Origin: Streptomyces althioticus
GTDB taxonomy: Bacteria; Actinomycetota; Actinomycetes; Streptomycetales; Streptomycetaceae
NCBI GenBank assembly: GCA_014649355.1
Contig: BMSW01000011.1
Coordinates: 178,643 to 242,642, forward strand
Length of the DNA: 64,000 nucleotides
Reading direction: 5' to 3'
The position numbers and the translations under genes were made by a program. Positions 9,580 to 18,873 of the stretch are shown piece after piece (position 1 is the stretch's first letter; every line of letters begins with the position of its first letter). The notes beneath the pieces are model-generated. The model did no database searches. It saw only the letters and a list, made by a program, of their open reading frames with translations, and had not been told where the DNA came from.

Positions 9580-10544
9580 CCGACGTTCTCGACGTCGCCC
9601 TGCGACTCCTCGTCGTGTTCGTCGTCTTCCTGACCTTCCCCCTGCTCGTGGGCCAGACCGAGCACAAGGTCATGGCGCACATGCAGGGCCGTGTCGGCCC
9701 CATGTACGCCGGCGGCTTCCACGGCTGGGCCCAGCTCATCGCCGACGGTGTGAAGTTCGCGCAGAAGGAGGACGTCGTCCCGGCCGGCGCGGACCGCCGT
9801 ATCTTCCAGCTCGCCCCGGCCGTCGCGCTCCTGCCCTACCTCCTCGTGCTGCTCGCGATCCCGATCGGGCCGGGTGAGGGCGCGGTCGGCCAGGTGCTGG
9901 ACGCGGGCGTGTTCTTCGTCCTGGCCGTGATGGGCGTCGGCGTCCTCGGCTCGCTCATGGCCGGCTGGGCGTCCGCCAACAAGTTCTCCCTCCTCGGCGG
10001 CCTCCGCACCGCCGCCCAGCTCCTCGCGTACGAACTGCCGATGCTGCTCACCGCCGCCTCCGTGGCGATGGCCGCCGGGACGGTGTCCCTCGTCGGCATC
10101 CTCGACGCGTTCGAGTGGTGGTGGCTGCCCTGGCAGATCACCGGCGCGCTGGTCTTCTTCGTCGCGGGCCTCGCCGAACTCCAGCGCCCGCCCTTCGACA
10201 TGCCCGTCGCCGACTCGGAGATCATCTTCGGCGCGTACACCGAGTACACCGGCCTGCGCTTCGCCCTGTTCCTCCTCGCCGAGTACGCCGGGATCGTCGT
10301 GCTGTGCGGGCTGACCACCGTCCTCTTCCTCGGCGGATGGCACGGCCCCTGGGGTGCCGACGGGCTCGGCTGGGTGTGGACCCTGCTGAAGACCGCCGTC
10401 CTCGCCTTCGTCGTCATCTGGCTGCGCGTCAGCTACCCCCGCATGCGCGAGGACCAGCTCCAGAAGTTCGCCTGGACCCTCCTCGTTCCCCTCGCCCTCG
10501 CCCAGATCGCCCTCACCGGCGTCGTCAAGGTGGTGTTTCTGTAA
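9576..10544 (+). CDS. nuoH: NADH-quinone oxidoreductase-like subunit H
   Basis: The 322-residue membrane subunit has about eight transmembrane helices and links the quinone site to the antiporter-like arm. The family signatures LVGQTEHKVMAHMQGRVGPMYAG near the N terminus (seen here in slightly shorter parts) and PFDMPVADSEIIFGAYTEYTG are present. The usual PFDLPEAE begins here as PFDMPVAD, closer to the form I associate with cyanobacterial NdhA or Fpo-type complexes than to the E. coli form. The GTG start overlaps the nuoC stop (GTGA), leaving no room for nuoD, E, F or G. Confidence 0.9.
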   Translation: MTDVLDVALRLLVVFVVFLTFPLLVGQTEHKVMAHMQGRVGPMYAGGFHGWAQLIADGVKFAQKEDVVPAGADRRIFQLAPAVALLPYLLVLLAIPIGPGEGAVGQVLDAGVFFVLAVMGVGVLGSLMAGWASANKFSLLGGLRTAAQLLAYELPMLLTAASVAMAAGTVSLVGILDAFEWWWLPWQITGALVFFVAGLAELQRPPFDMPVADSEIIFGAYTEYTGLRFALFLLAEYAGIVVLCGLTTVLFLGGWHGPWGADGLGWVWTLLKTAVLAFVVIWLRVSYPRMREDQLQKFAWTLLVPLALAQIALTGVVKVVFL

Positions 10545-11101
10545 TGGCCCCGATCCCCGGCTCCGGCCTGGCCAAGGGCCTGGCCGTCACACTGCGGACG
10601 ATGACGCGGAAGTCCGTCACCGCGCAGTACCCGGACACCCAGCCCGAACTGCCGCCCCGCAGCCGCGGGGTGATCGGCCTGTTCGAGGAGAACTGCACGG
10701 TCTGCATGCTGTGCGCCCGCGAGTGCCCCGACTGGTGCATCTACATCGACTCGCACAAGGAGACCGTCCCGCCCGCCGCCCCCGGCGGCCGCGAGCGCAG
10801 CCGGAACGTCCTCGACCGGTTCGCCATCGACTTCTCCCTGTGCATGTACTGCGGTATCTGCATCGAGGTCTGTCCTTTCGACGCGCTGTTCTGGTCCCCG
10901 GAGTTCGAGTACGCGGAGACCGACATCCGTGACCTCACCCACGAGCGGGACAAGCTCCGCGAGTGGATGTGGACCGTCCCGGCCCCGCCCGCCCTCGATC
11001 CGGGCGCGGAGGAACCGAAGGAAGTGGCCGCCGCCCGCAAGACCGCCGACAAGCTCGCGGCCGCCCAGGCCGACGACCCGGGTCAGGAGGGCCGCGCATG
11101 A
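10544..11101 (+). CDS. nuoI: NADH-quinone oxidoreductase-like subunit I (ferredoxin-like)
   Basis: The 185-residue peripheral subunit carries two [4Fe-4S] clusters, N6a and N6b, bound by CTVCMLCARECP and CMYCGICIEVCP. It would hand electrons to the NuoB cluster. The C terminus is an Ala/Glu-rich extension of about 40 residues. The ATG at 10544 shares one base with the nuoH stop (TAATG). In complexes without an NADH module, NuoI is a plausible docking point for reduced ferredoxin, which fits the nearby korAB genes; this is inference. Confidence 0.93.
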   Translation: MAPIPGSGLAKGLAVTLRTMTRKSVTAQYPDTQPELPPRSRGVIGLFEENCTVCMLCARECPDWCIYIDSHKETVPPAAPGGRERSRNVLDRFAIDFSLCMYCGICIEVCPFDALFWSPEFEYAETDIRDLTHERDKLREWMWTVPAPPALDPGAEEPKEVAAARKTADKLAAAQADDPGQEGRA

Positions 11102-11793
11102 GCACCGCAGCGACCGCCGGCGCGCTCACCGCCGGCACCCTGCGCCGGGCGGCCGAGTCGCCCGGCTTCCTGTCCCCGACCGGCGTCGAGATCACCTTCC
11201 TCCTGGTCGGCCTGGTCACCCTCGGGGCCGCCGTCGTCACCGTCACCACCCGCCAGCTGGTGCACGCCGCCCTGTGGCTGGTGGTCGCGCTCGGCGGACT
11301 CGCGATCGAATACCTGCTGCTCACCGCGGAGTTCATCGCCTGGGTGCAGGTCCTCATCTACGTCGGCTCCGTCGTCGTCCTCCTCCTGTTCGGGCTGATG
11401 CTCACCCGCGCCCCCATCGGTCGCTCACCGGACGCCGACTCCGGCAACCGCCCGGTCGCCCTCGCCGTCGCCGTCGTCGCGGCCGGCGCCCTGGTCTGGG
11501 TGGTCGTCGACGCCTTCCGCACCACCTGGATCGACCTGGACGGCGCACCCTCCGGCACCACCGAGGTGACCGGGGCCAGCCTCTTCCAGCACTGGGTCCT
11601 CCCCTTCGAGGCCCTCTCCGTCCTCCTCCTCGCCGCGCTCGTCGGCGCGATCGTCCTGTCCCGCAAGGCCAACGCCGGCTCCGAGCCCGGCGCGTCGGGC
11701 GAGCCCGGCGCACCCGGCGTGAAGGACACGGCCCCGCCCGGCACGGCGACCGGAGTGACCCGCGCCCGGCGCGACCAGGAAGGGGACCGCTGA
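11098..11793 (+). CDS. nuoJ: NADH-quinone oxidoreductase-like subunit J
   Basis: The 231-residue membrane subunit has five predicted helices (starting near residues 30, 55, 80, 115 and 170). The segment YLLLTAEFIAWVQVLIYVGSVVVL carries the kinked third helix of the family (quoted in parts: FIAWVQVLIYVG). The last 40 residues form a hydrophilic Gly/Ala/Pro tail. The ATG at 11098 overlaps nuoI (ATGA). It is part of the membrane arm with NuoA, K and H. Confidence 0.88.
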   Translation: MSTAATAGALTAGTLRRAAESPGFLSPTGVEITFLLVGLVTLGAAVVTVTTRQLVHAALWLVVALGGLAIEYLLLTAEFIAWVQVLIYVGSVVVLLLFGLMLTRAPIGRSPDADSGNRPVALAVAVVAAGALVWVVVDAFRTTWIDLDGAPSGTTEVTGASLFQHWVLPFEALSVLLLAALVGAIVLSRKANAGSEPGASGEPGAPGVKDTAPPGTATGVTRARRDQEGDR

Positions 11794-12197
11794 TGCACCT
11801 CGCCTATCCCGCCGTGCTCGCCGCCCTCCTCTTCTGCACCGGCCTCTACGGCGTCCTCGCCCGCCGCAACGCGATCCTGGTCCTGATGTCGGTCGAGCTG
11901 ATGCTCAACGCCGTCAACCTCAACCTCGTCGCCTTCGACGCCTGGCTCAGCCGGGCCGCCGAGGACACCCTCCACTCCGGCCAGGCCCTGGCGCTGTTCA
12001 CGATCGCCGTCGCCGCCGCCGAGATCGGCATCGGCCTCGCGATCGTCCTCGCCGTGTACCGCAACCGCGGCACCTCGGACATCGACCGGCTCCGCGACAC
12101 GGCAGAGGGCCACGACCCCGACGACCCCGACAGCGACGCCACCGGCCGCGCCCTCCCCGCCCCGGCCGCCGGCGAGAAGGCCGAGGCCACCGCGTGA
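11793..12197 (+). CDS. nuoK: NADH-quinone oxidoreductase-like subunit K
   Basis: The 134-residue MrpC-like subunit has three helices with the conserved SVELMLNAVNLNL, including the buried glutamate used in proton translocation, and a second glutamate in the AAAEIGIG helix. The core is about 95 residues; the remainder is an acidic Asp-rich tail (HDPDDPDSD) not found in short bacterial NuoK. The ATG shares one base with the nuoJ stop and its own stop overlaps nuoL. Confidence 0.9.
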   Translation: MHLAYPAVLAALLFCTGLYGVLARRNAILVLMSVELMLNAVNLNLVAFDAWLSRAAEDTLHSGQALALFTIAVAAAEIGIGLAIVLAVYRNRGTSDIDRLRDTAEGHDPDDPDSDATGRALPAPAAGEKAEATA

Positions 12198-14188
12198 CCA
12201 CGACCACCCTCGCCGTCCTCGTCCCTCTCCTTCCGTTCCTCGGCGCGCTCGCCGGACTGCTGCTCGGCCGCACCGCACCCGGCTTCGCCCGCCCGCTCGC
12301 CGTCCTGCCGACGCTCGCCTCCCTCGCGCTCGCCGCCACCGTCGCCGCGCGCCAGGGCGGCGGGCCGCCGGTCGACGCCGCGACCGAGCTCACCCCCACC
12401 GGTTCGGTCCCGATCGAACTCGCCCTGCACATCGACGGCTTCGCCGCCCTCACCGCCGTGGTCGTCGGCACCGTCGCGACCTGCGTGCAGATCTACTCCA
12501 CGGGCTATCTCCGCGACGACCCGCGCTACTCCTCGTACGCCGCCCTCGTCTCGCTGTTCACCTCCGCGATGCTCCTGGTCGTCTACACCGGCGACCTGAT
12601 GGTGCTGCTGGTCGGCTGGGAAGTCATGGGCATCTGCTCCTACTTCCTCGTCGGCCACTACTGGGAGACCCCCGAGGCGCGCGCCGCCTCCCTGAAGGCC
12701 TTCCTGGTCACCAAGCTCGGCGACGTCCCCTTCCTCATCGGCCTGTTCGCGCTCGCCGCCGACGCCGGGTCCTTCCGCATCACCCGGATCCTCGGCGCCG
12801 TCGCGCACGGCGGCATCGACCATCCGACGCTGATCGCCCTGCTGCTCCTCGCGGGCGTGGCCGGCAAGTCCGCGCAGTTCCCGCTGCACACCTGGCTGCC
12901 GGACGCGATGGCGGGCCCCACCCCCGTCTCCGCGCTGATCCACGCCGCGACGATGGTCGCCGCCGGCGTCTACTTCGTCGCCCGTCTCCTTCCGCTCTTC
13001 GAGGCCTCGCAGGCCGCGATGACCGTCCTCGCCGTCATGGCCGCCGTGACGATGACCGGCTCGGCGCTCGCCGCCCTCGCCCAGGACGACATCAAGCGCG
13101 TCCTCGCCTACTCGACGATCGGCCAGCTCGGCTACATGACCGGCGCCCTCGCCGTCGCCGACCGGGGCGCCGCCGTCTTCCACCTCCTGTCCCACGGCGC
13201 CTTCAAGGCGCTGCTGTTCCTCGCCGCCGGCGTGATCATCCACGCCGCCGGCACCAACTCCCTGGCCGCCATGTCCCGCATGAGCCACCTGCGCGACCGC
13301 GTCCCCGACGCCTACTGGACGATGACCGTGGCGCTCCTCGCGCTCGCCGCGATCCCGCCGTTCAGCGGCTTCTTCTCCAAGGAGGCCGTCCTCGGCGTCG
13401 CCGAGCACGTCGTCACCGGCCACACCGAGCACGCTCCTGCCGCCGCGGGCTGGATCGTCCTCCTCGCCGGACTGCTCACCGCCCTCCTCACCGCCGCGTA
13501 CGCGACGCGGCTGTGGCTGCTCGCCTTCCGCGGCCGCGGCACCGAGGCCCCCGACCACGGCAGGCAGCCGCTCACCATGACCACCGTGCTGTGGGTGCTC
13601 GCCGTGCCGTCGCTGGCGTTCGGCGGCTTCGCCTTCCGGGTCCTGCCCGACTGGTTCGACGGCCACGACCTCACCCCGACCCTCACCACCTCCGTGCTCG
13701 GCACGGGCGTGGCCCTGGTCGGCGGCATCGTCACCTACGCCACCTGGCGGCACACCACCGCGCACGCCGCCCGCGTCCCGCTCGGCGCCGTCGCCGCCCA
13801 CCCCGAGGGCGACGCCGGGCAGGTCGAGGCGGAGGCCATCGCGAGCCACGCACCGGCGTACGGCGACGTCGCCTACGCGGCCGACCCCTCGGACCCCGGA
13901 CGGCTGCTGCTCGGCCGGCTGCACCGGCACGCCGCCGTCGGCTTCCACCTGGACGCCGTGTACTCGGCGCTCTTCGTCCGCCCGGTACGGGCCGGCGCGA
14001 GCATCGTGCGGTTCCTCGACCGGGAGGTCGTCGACACCTACGTACGCGGCGCGGGCATCCTGCCCCGCTGGCTCGGCGCCGCCGTCCGGCGCGCCCAGAC
14101 CGGCAATCTGCAGACCTATGTGAGCGCGCTGCTCGCCGGCACCGTCGTCCTCGCGGTCGCCGCCGTCCTCGTCGCCACGGGAGCGTGA
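12194..14188 (+). CDS. nuoL: NADH-quinone oxidoreductase-like subunit L (antiporter-like)
   Basis: The 664-residue subunit is the distal antiporter-like pump of the membrane arm. It shows the proton-antiporter core (GWEVMGICSYFLVGHYW; KSAQFPLHTWLPDAMAGPTPVSALIHAATMV in separated pieces; DDIKRVLAYSTIGQLG) with the catalytic lysines and glutamate expected, and a long amphipathic C-terminal region. Start is the GTG at 12194, overlapping nuoK by four bases. Its length is slightly above that of E. coli NuoL. Confidence 0.93.
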   Translation: MTTTTLAVLVPLLPFLGALAGLLLGRTAPGFARPLAVLPTLASLALAATVAARQGGGPPVDAATELTPTGSVPIELALHIDGFAALTAVVVGTVATCVQIYSTGYLRDDPRYSSYAALVSLFTSAMLLVVYTGDLMVLLVGWEVMGICSYFLVGHYWETPEARAASLKAFLVTKLGDVPFLIGLFALAADAGSFRITRILGAVAHGGIDHPTLIALLLLAGVAGKSAQFPLHTWLPDAMAGPTPVSALIHAATMVAAGVYFVARLLPLFEASQAAMTVLAVMAAVTMTGSALAALAQDDIKRVLAYSTIGQLGYMTGALAVADRGAAVFHLLSHGAFKALLFLAAGVIIHAAGTNSLAAMSRMSHLRDRVPDAYWTMTVALLALAAIPPFSGFFSKEAVLGVAEHVVTGHTEHAPAAAGWIVLLAGLLTALLTAAYATRLWLLAFRGRGTEAPDHGRQPLTMTTVLWVLAVPSLAFGGFAFRVLPDWFDGHDLTPTLTTSVLGTGVALVGGIVTYATWRHTTAHAARVPLGAVAAHPEGDAGQVEAEAIASHAPAYGDVAYAADPSDPGRLLLGRLHRHAAVGFHLDAVYSALFVRPVRAGASIVRFLDREVVDTYVRGAGILPRWLGAAVRRAQTGNLQTYVSALLAGTVVLAVAAVLVATGA

Positions 14189-14194
14189 GCAGGC

Positions 14195-15769
14195 GTGATC
14201 GATATCAACGAGTCCGTGATGCAGGCCCTTCTGGCGTTCACCGTCGTCGGCCCGCTCCTCGGCGCGGCCGCCGCCCTGCTGCCCGCCCCGCCCGGACTGA
14301 AGGGGAAGTCGCCCGAGCAGGCCGTGCTCCGCCACGGCGTCACGGTGACCGGCGTGATCCTCCTCGCCGCGATCGTCCTGGCGCTCGGCTTCGACCACGA
14401 CCACCCGTCGACAATGCAGGCCACGACGGACATCAGCTGGATCCCCGCACTCGATGTGCGGATCCACCTCGGCATCGACGGCATTTCGCTCCCCCTTCTG
14501 GTCCTGACCGCCCTGCTGGCCTTCCTCAGCGCCCTCTACTCGTACTTCAAGCCGCCCGCGGGGCCGTCCCCGAAGGCCTTCGTCGCCCTGCTGCTCGTCC
14601 TCGAGTCCGGCACCCTGGCGACCTTCGCCGTCCTCGACCTCGTGCTGTTCTTCCTCGCCTTCGAGACCGTCCTCGTCCCGATGTACTTCCTCATCGCCCG
14701 CTGGGGCGGCGAGGGTCGGGCCGAGGCCGCCTGGAAGTTCATCCTGTACACGCTGCTCGGCTCGGTGGTCATGCTGCTCGGCCTGCTCCTGATCGGGATC
14801 AAGGCGGGCACGTTCGACATGGTGGCACTCGCCACTGACAACGGCCGGTCACTCTCCGTGTCCGTGCAGGTCATCGTGGTTCTGGCCATCGGGATGGGGC
14901 TCGCGGTGAAGACGCCGATGTGGCCGCTGCACAGTTGGCTGCCCGACGCCCACACCGCCGCACCGACGGTCGGCTCCGTCCTGCTCGCCGGCGTCCTGCT
15001 GAAGATGGGCACGTACGGCTTCGTCCGCATCCTGCTCCCGGCCGCGCCCGACGGCTTCCGCACCTTCGCGCCGTACCTCGCCGCGTTCGCCGTCGTCGGC
15101 ATCGTCTACGGATCCCTGGCCTGCCTCGCCCTGGCCAGGAAAGGCGCGAAGGGCGACCTCAAGCGCCTCATCGCCTACTCCTCCGTCGGCCACATGGGCT
15201 TCGTGCTGCTCGGCATCGCCACCATGACCCCGACCGGCGTCAACGGCGCCCTGTTCGCCAACATCGCCCACGGCCTCATCGCCGGCCTGCTGTTCTTCCT
15301 GGTCGGCGGCCTGAAGGAACGCACCGGCAGCACCGACCTCGACGCCCTCGCCCAGGAGACCGGAGCCGCGCTCTACGGCAGGGCCCCGCGCCTCGGCGGT
15401 CTGCTCGCCTTCGCCGCCGTCGCCTCCCTCGGCCTGCCCGGTCTCGCCGGTTTCTGGGGCGAGATGCTCGCGCTGTTCGGTGCCTTCGACCCCGCCGACG
15501 GGCTGAGCCGCCCCGCCTTCCTCACCTTCATGTCGATCGGCGCCTTCGGCACCCTGCTCACCGCCGCCTACCTGCTGATCGTGGTCCGCCGCGTCTGCAT
15601 GGGCGCCGCACCGAAGGACATGCCGGCCTACACCGACGTGCGCTCCTACGAGTTCGCGGCCTGGACCCCGCTCGTCGTCCTCACCGTCGTCGCCGGCCTG
15701 TGGCCCAAGGCCCTCCTCGGGCTGACCGACCCGGCCGTGCAGCAGCTCCTCGCAGGAGGCACCCGATGA
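14195..15769 (+). CDS. nuoM: NADH-quinone oxidoreductase-like subunit M (antiporter-like)
   Basis: The 524-residue membrane subunit is the middle antiporter-like pump. Key motifs are FETVLVPMYFLIARWG (functional glutamate), VKTPMWPLHSWLPDAHTAAP and DLKRLIAYSSVGHMGF with conserved lysines. GTG start 14195, six bases after the nuoL stop. The stop overlaps nuoN by four bases. Confidence 0.93.
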   Translation: MIDINESVMQALLAFTVVGPLLGAAAALLPAPPGLKGKSPEQAVLRHGVTVTGVILLAAIVLALGFDHDHPSTMQATTDISWIPALDVRIHLGIDGISLPLLVLTALLAFLSALYSYFKPPAGPSPKAFVALLLVLESGTLATFAVLDLVLFFLAFETVLVPMYFLIARWGGEGRAEAAWKFILYTLLGSVVMLLGLLLIGIKAGTFDMVALATDNGRSLSVSVQVIVVLAIGMGLAVKTPMWPLHSWLPDAHTAAPTVGSVLLAGVLLKMGTYGFVRILLPAAPDGFRTFAPYLAAFAVVGIVYGSLACLALARKGAKGDLKRLIAYSSVGHMGFVLLGIATMTPTGVNGALFANIAHGLIAGLLFFLVGGLKERTGSTDLDALAQETGAALYGRAPRLGGLLAFAAVASLGLPGLAGFWGEMLALFGAFDPADGLSRPAFLTFMSIGAFGTLLTAAYLLIVVRRVCMGAAPKDMPAYTDVRSYEFAAWTPLVVLTVVAGLWPKALLGLTDPAVQQLLAGGTR

Positions 15770-17265
15770 GCTCCCTCGTCCAGTCCGTCGACTGGCTGGC
15801 CATCGCACCGCCCACCGTCGCAGCGGTCGTCGGACTCGTCGTCCTCGTCGCCGACCTGTTCCTCACGGAGGCCAGGAAGCCCCTGCTCGGCTGGATCGCC
15901 GTGGGCGGACTCGCGGCCGCCGCGCTCATGCTGCTGCCGCTCCTCGACGCCGACCGCTCCACCTTCTGCCTGGTCGGCGACACCGAGGTGTGCAGCTACA
16001 CCGCGGACCGCTTCACCCTCGTCATCCAGCTCCTGGTGCTCGGCGGCGCCCTGCTCTGCGCCCTGCTGTCGGTGACCGCCCTGAAGGACTCCGGCAAGCG
16101 GCTGCCCGAGGGCGAGTACTGGTTCCTGTTCCTCTCCTCAGCCGCCGGCGCGGCCCTGCTGCCCGCCTCCCGGGACCTGGCGACCCTCGTCGTCGCCCTG
16201 GAGGTCGCCTCGCTGCCCGCCTTCGCCCTGGTCGGCCTGCGCCACGGCGACCGCCGGTCATCCGAGGCGGCCCTGAAGTTCTTCCTGTCCTCCGTCACCG
16301 CCACCGCCGTCAGCCTGCTCGGCATCAGCTTCGTCTACGCCGCCACCGGCACCCTCCACCTCACCCGGGTCGCCGAACGCATCCAGGACGTCGACGGGCA
16401 GCTCGCCACCCTCGCGCAGACCGGTGTCGTCCTCACCCTCGTCGGCTTCGCCTTCAAGACGGCCGCCGTCCCCTTCCACTTCTGGGTCCCCGACACCTAC
16501 GCGGGCGCCCCGCTGCCGATCGCCGCCTACCTGTCCGTCATCGGCAAGGCGGTCGGCTTCTCCGGCCTCATCCTCGTCACCGTCGTCGCCCTTCCCTCGT
16601 ACGCCGACGCCTGGGCCCCCGCCCTCGCCGTGCTGGCCGCGCTCACCATGACCGTCGGCAACGTCGGCGCCCTCCGCCAGCAGTCCACGCGCGCGTACAG
16701 CGCCGTACGCCTGCTCGCCTGGTCGTCCGTCGGCCAGGCCGGCTATCTCCTGGTGCCGATCGCCGCCGCCGGGTACGCCGACGACCCCGAGAAGTCGGTC
16801 GGCTCCACCCTCGCCTACGCCCTCATGTACGGCGCCGTGAATCTGGGCGCCTTCGCCGTCGCCGCCCTCGTCGGCCGGGCGCACCGGCTCAACCGGGTCG
16901 CCGACTACCGCGGCCTGTACGCCGCGAGCCCGCTGACCGCGCTGCTCATGGGGTTCTTCCTGCTGTGCCTCGCCGGCCTCCCGCCCGGCGTCATCGGCCT
17001 CTTCGCCAAGGTCACCGTCTTCGCGGCGGCCGTCGACGCTGGGCTCGGCTGGCTGGCCGTCGTCATGGCCGTCAACGTCGTCATCGCGCTGGTGTACTAC
17101 CTGCGCTGGACGGCGCTGCTGTTCCGCGCGCCGGAGGGCGAGGCTGCGGCCCAGCGCCTCCCCGCCCCGCTCACCGCGGCGCTCGCCCTGACCGGCGTCC
17201 TCGGCGTCGCCCTGTCCGGCGCCCCGCAACTGGTGCTGCGCTTCACGGAGACCGGGCTCTTCTAG
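15766..17265 (+). CDS. nuoN: NADH-quinone oxidoreductase-like subunit N (antiporter-like)
   Basis: The 499-residue protein is the third antiporter-like subunit and the last gene of the operon. It has about 14 helices, VALEVASLPAFALVGL (glutamate helix), FKTAAVPFHFWVPDTYAGAP and the SVGQAGYLL region. The ATG at 15766 overlaps the nuoM stop. A perfect 10-bp hairpin follows at 17282-17313. The final stretch RLPAPLTAALALTGVLGVALSG is a last membrane helix. Confidence 0.92.
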   Translation: MSSLVQSVDWLAIAPPTVAAVVGLVVLVADLFLTEARKPLLGWIAVGGLAAAALMLLPLLDADRSTFCLVGDTEVCSYTADRFTLVIQLLVLGGALLCALLSVTALKDSGKRLPEGEYWFLFLSSAAGAALLPASRDLATLVVALEVASLPAFALVGLRHGDRRSSEAALKFFLSSVTATAVSLLGISFVYAATGTLHLTRVAERIQDVDGQLATLAQTGVVLTLVGFAFKTAAVPFHFWVPDTYAGAPLPIAAYLSVIGKAVGFSGLILVTVVALPSYADAWAPALAVLAALTMTVGNVGALRQQSTRAYSAVRLLAWSSVGQAGYLLVPIAAAGYADDPEKSVGSTLAYALMYGAVNLGAFAVAALVGRAHRLNRVADYRGLYAASPLTALLMGFFLLCLAGLPPGVIGLFAKVTVFAAAVDAGLGWLAVVMAVNVVIALVYYLRWTALLFRAPEGEAAAQRLPAPLTAALALTGVLGVALSGAPQLVLRFTETGLF

Positions 17266-17281
17266 GCGTCCGGCGCTCCAC

Positions 17282-17313
17282 GCGCGCGGGGCCGCCCGCC
17301 CCGCCCCGCGCGC
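17282..17313 (+). terminator. nuo operon terminator
   Basis: GCGCGCGGGG at 17282-17291 pairs perfectly with CCCCGCGCGC at 17304-17313, 17 bases after the nuoN stop. There is no T tract. The rest of the 230-base gap before htpX shows only a possible promoter region and a GGGCGT-type ribosome site. Confidence 0.75.
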
Positions 17314-17495
17314 CCGTTCACCCGGACGGTTGACACGCGCCACCGCCCCCGCAAGGGAACTAGTGCCCTTCGCCTGGCGTTGACCGATACGGGAGGGTCC
17401 ACTGGACGTGACACCACGGCACCAGTGGGCAGCGCAGGTCAGACGGAAGATCAGTCAGCAAGGGTTCCCCTGCCGCACGACTTGGAGGGCGTACC

Positions 17496-18356
17496 GTGCA
17501 CCGCCGGCACAACGGGCTCAAAACCGCGGTCCTCCTCGGGGGACTGTCCGCGCTCATCATCGTCATCGGCAGTTTCTTCGGCCGCACGGGGCTCGTCATC
17601 GCCGTCGTCGTCGCGCTCGGCACCAACGCCTACGCGTACTGGAACAGCGACAAGCTGGCCCTGCGGGCGATGCGCGCACGCCCGGTGAGCGAGTTCGAGG
17701 CACCCGGCCTCTACCGCATGGTCCGTGAGCTGTCCACGCAGGCCCGCCAGCCCATGCCCCGCCTCTACATCTCGCCGACGGAGGCCCCCAACGCGTTCGC
17801 CACCGGCCGCAATCCGCGCAACGCGGCGGTGTGCTGCACGGAAGGCATCCTGCGCCTCCTCGACGAGCGGGAACTGCGCGGCGTCATCGGCCACGAGCTC
17901 AGCCATGTCTACAACCGCGACATCCTGATCTCCTCGGTCGCCGGCGCCCTCGCCTCCGTGATCATGTTCCTGGTCAACTTCGCCTGGCTGATCCCCATCG
18001 GGCGCTCGAACGACGACGACGGCCCGGGCCTGCTCGGCATGCTGCTCGTCCTCATCCTGGGCCCGCTCGCGGCGTCCCTCATCCAGCTGGCCATCAGCCG
18101 CTCCCGCGAGTACGAGGCGGACGCCTCCGGCTCGCAGCTCACCGGCGACCCCCTGGCCCTGGCAAGCGCCCTGCGCAAGCTGGAAACGGGCACCAAGCAG
18201 CTCCCGCTGCCCCCTGAGCCGCGGATCGAGACGGCCAGTCACATGATGATCGCGAACCCCTTCCGCCCGGGGCAGGGGCTCGCGAAGATGTTCTCCACCC
18301 ACCCGCCGATGGCGGAACGCATCGCCCGGCTCGAGAAGATGGCAGGCCACCTGTGA
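17496..18356 (+). CDS. htpX: membrane zinc metalloprotease HtpX
   Basis: The 286-residue M48 protease degrades misfolded membrane proteins. Two N-terminal helices (about residues 8-45) precede the catalytic HELSH at 133-137 (Glu134 general base), a further membrane pair near 145-200, and the third zinc ligand in the EYEAD motif near 205-209. The GTG at 17496 gives the normal length. It overlaps the next gene (GTGA), so the two are coupled. No stress-promoter motif was recognised. Confidence 0.92.
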   Translation: MHRRHNGLKTAVLLGGLSALIIVIGSFFGRTGLVIAVVVALGTNAYAYWNSDKLALRAMRARPVSEFEAPGLYRMVRELSTQARQPMPRLYISPTEAPNAFATGRNPRNAAVCCTEGILRLLDERELRGVIGHELSHVYNRDILISSVAGALASVIMFLVNFAWLIPIGRSNDDDGPGLLGMLLVLILGPLAASLIQLAISRSREYEADASGSQLTGDPLALASALRKLETGTKQLPLPPEPRIETASHMMIANPFRPGQGLAKMFSTHPPMAERIARLEKMAGHL

Positions 18357-18748
18357 AGACCATCCTGAATCTCATCTGGCTCGTCTTCAGCGGCTTCTGG
18401 CTGTTCCTCGGCTACCTGGTGGCCGGCGTGCTGCTGTGCATCACGATCATCGGCATCCCGTTCGGTGTGGCCGCGTTCCGCATCGGCGTCTACGCCCTGT
18501 GGCCCTTCGGGTACACGACGGTGGAGCGCCGCGACGCCGGCGCCCCGTCCTTCGTCGTCAACGTGCTGTGGCTGATCCTCGCGGGCTGGTGGCTCGCCCT
18601 GGGTCACATCCTCACGGGCCTGGCCCTGTGCGTGACGATCATCGGCATCCCGCTCGGCATCGCCAACTTCAAGCTGATCCCGGTCTCGCTGTTCCCGCTG
18701 GGCCGCGAGATCGTCCGTACGGACCAGGCGTTCACGGACCGCTGGTGA
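18353..18748 (+). CDS. YccF-domain membrane protein
   Basis: The 131-residue protein consists of two internal YccF-like repeats: each has a hydrophobic hairpin followed by TIIGIPFG or TIIGIPLG and an aromatic, Pro-rich segment (ALWPFGY; PVSLFPLGRE). This duplicated layout is the usual form. The function of the family is unknown. It starts with GTG inside the htpX stop, which suggests a joint role in membrane quality control; that is inferred from position only. Confidence 0.88.
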   Translation: MKTILNLIWLVFSGFWLFLGYLVAGVLLCITIIGIPFGVAAFRIGVYALWPFGYTTVERRDAGAPSFVVNVLWLILAGWWLALGHILTGLALCVTIIGIPLGIANFKLIPVSLFPLGREIVRTDQAFTDRW

Positions 18749-18873
18749 GGTGAGCGGCGACACTGCCCGACCGAGGCGGAGGACTGCCGGCCCGGGGTTG
18801 TCCACAACCGTCGGTTCATCCACAGGCCCGCACGCGCCTCGCCGTCGCCGCGCATCATGAATCCACGGGCGGG

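Noticed and set aside
11846..14467. Open frame of 873 codons opposite nuoK-nuoL
   Set aside because: Gly/Glu/Asp-rich shadow; overlaps three well-supported Nuo genes.
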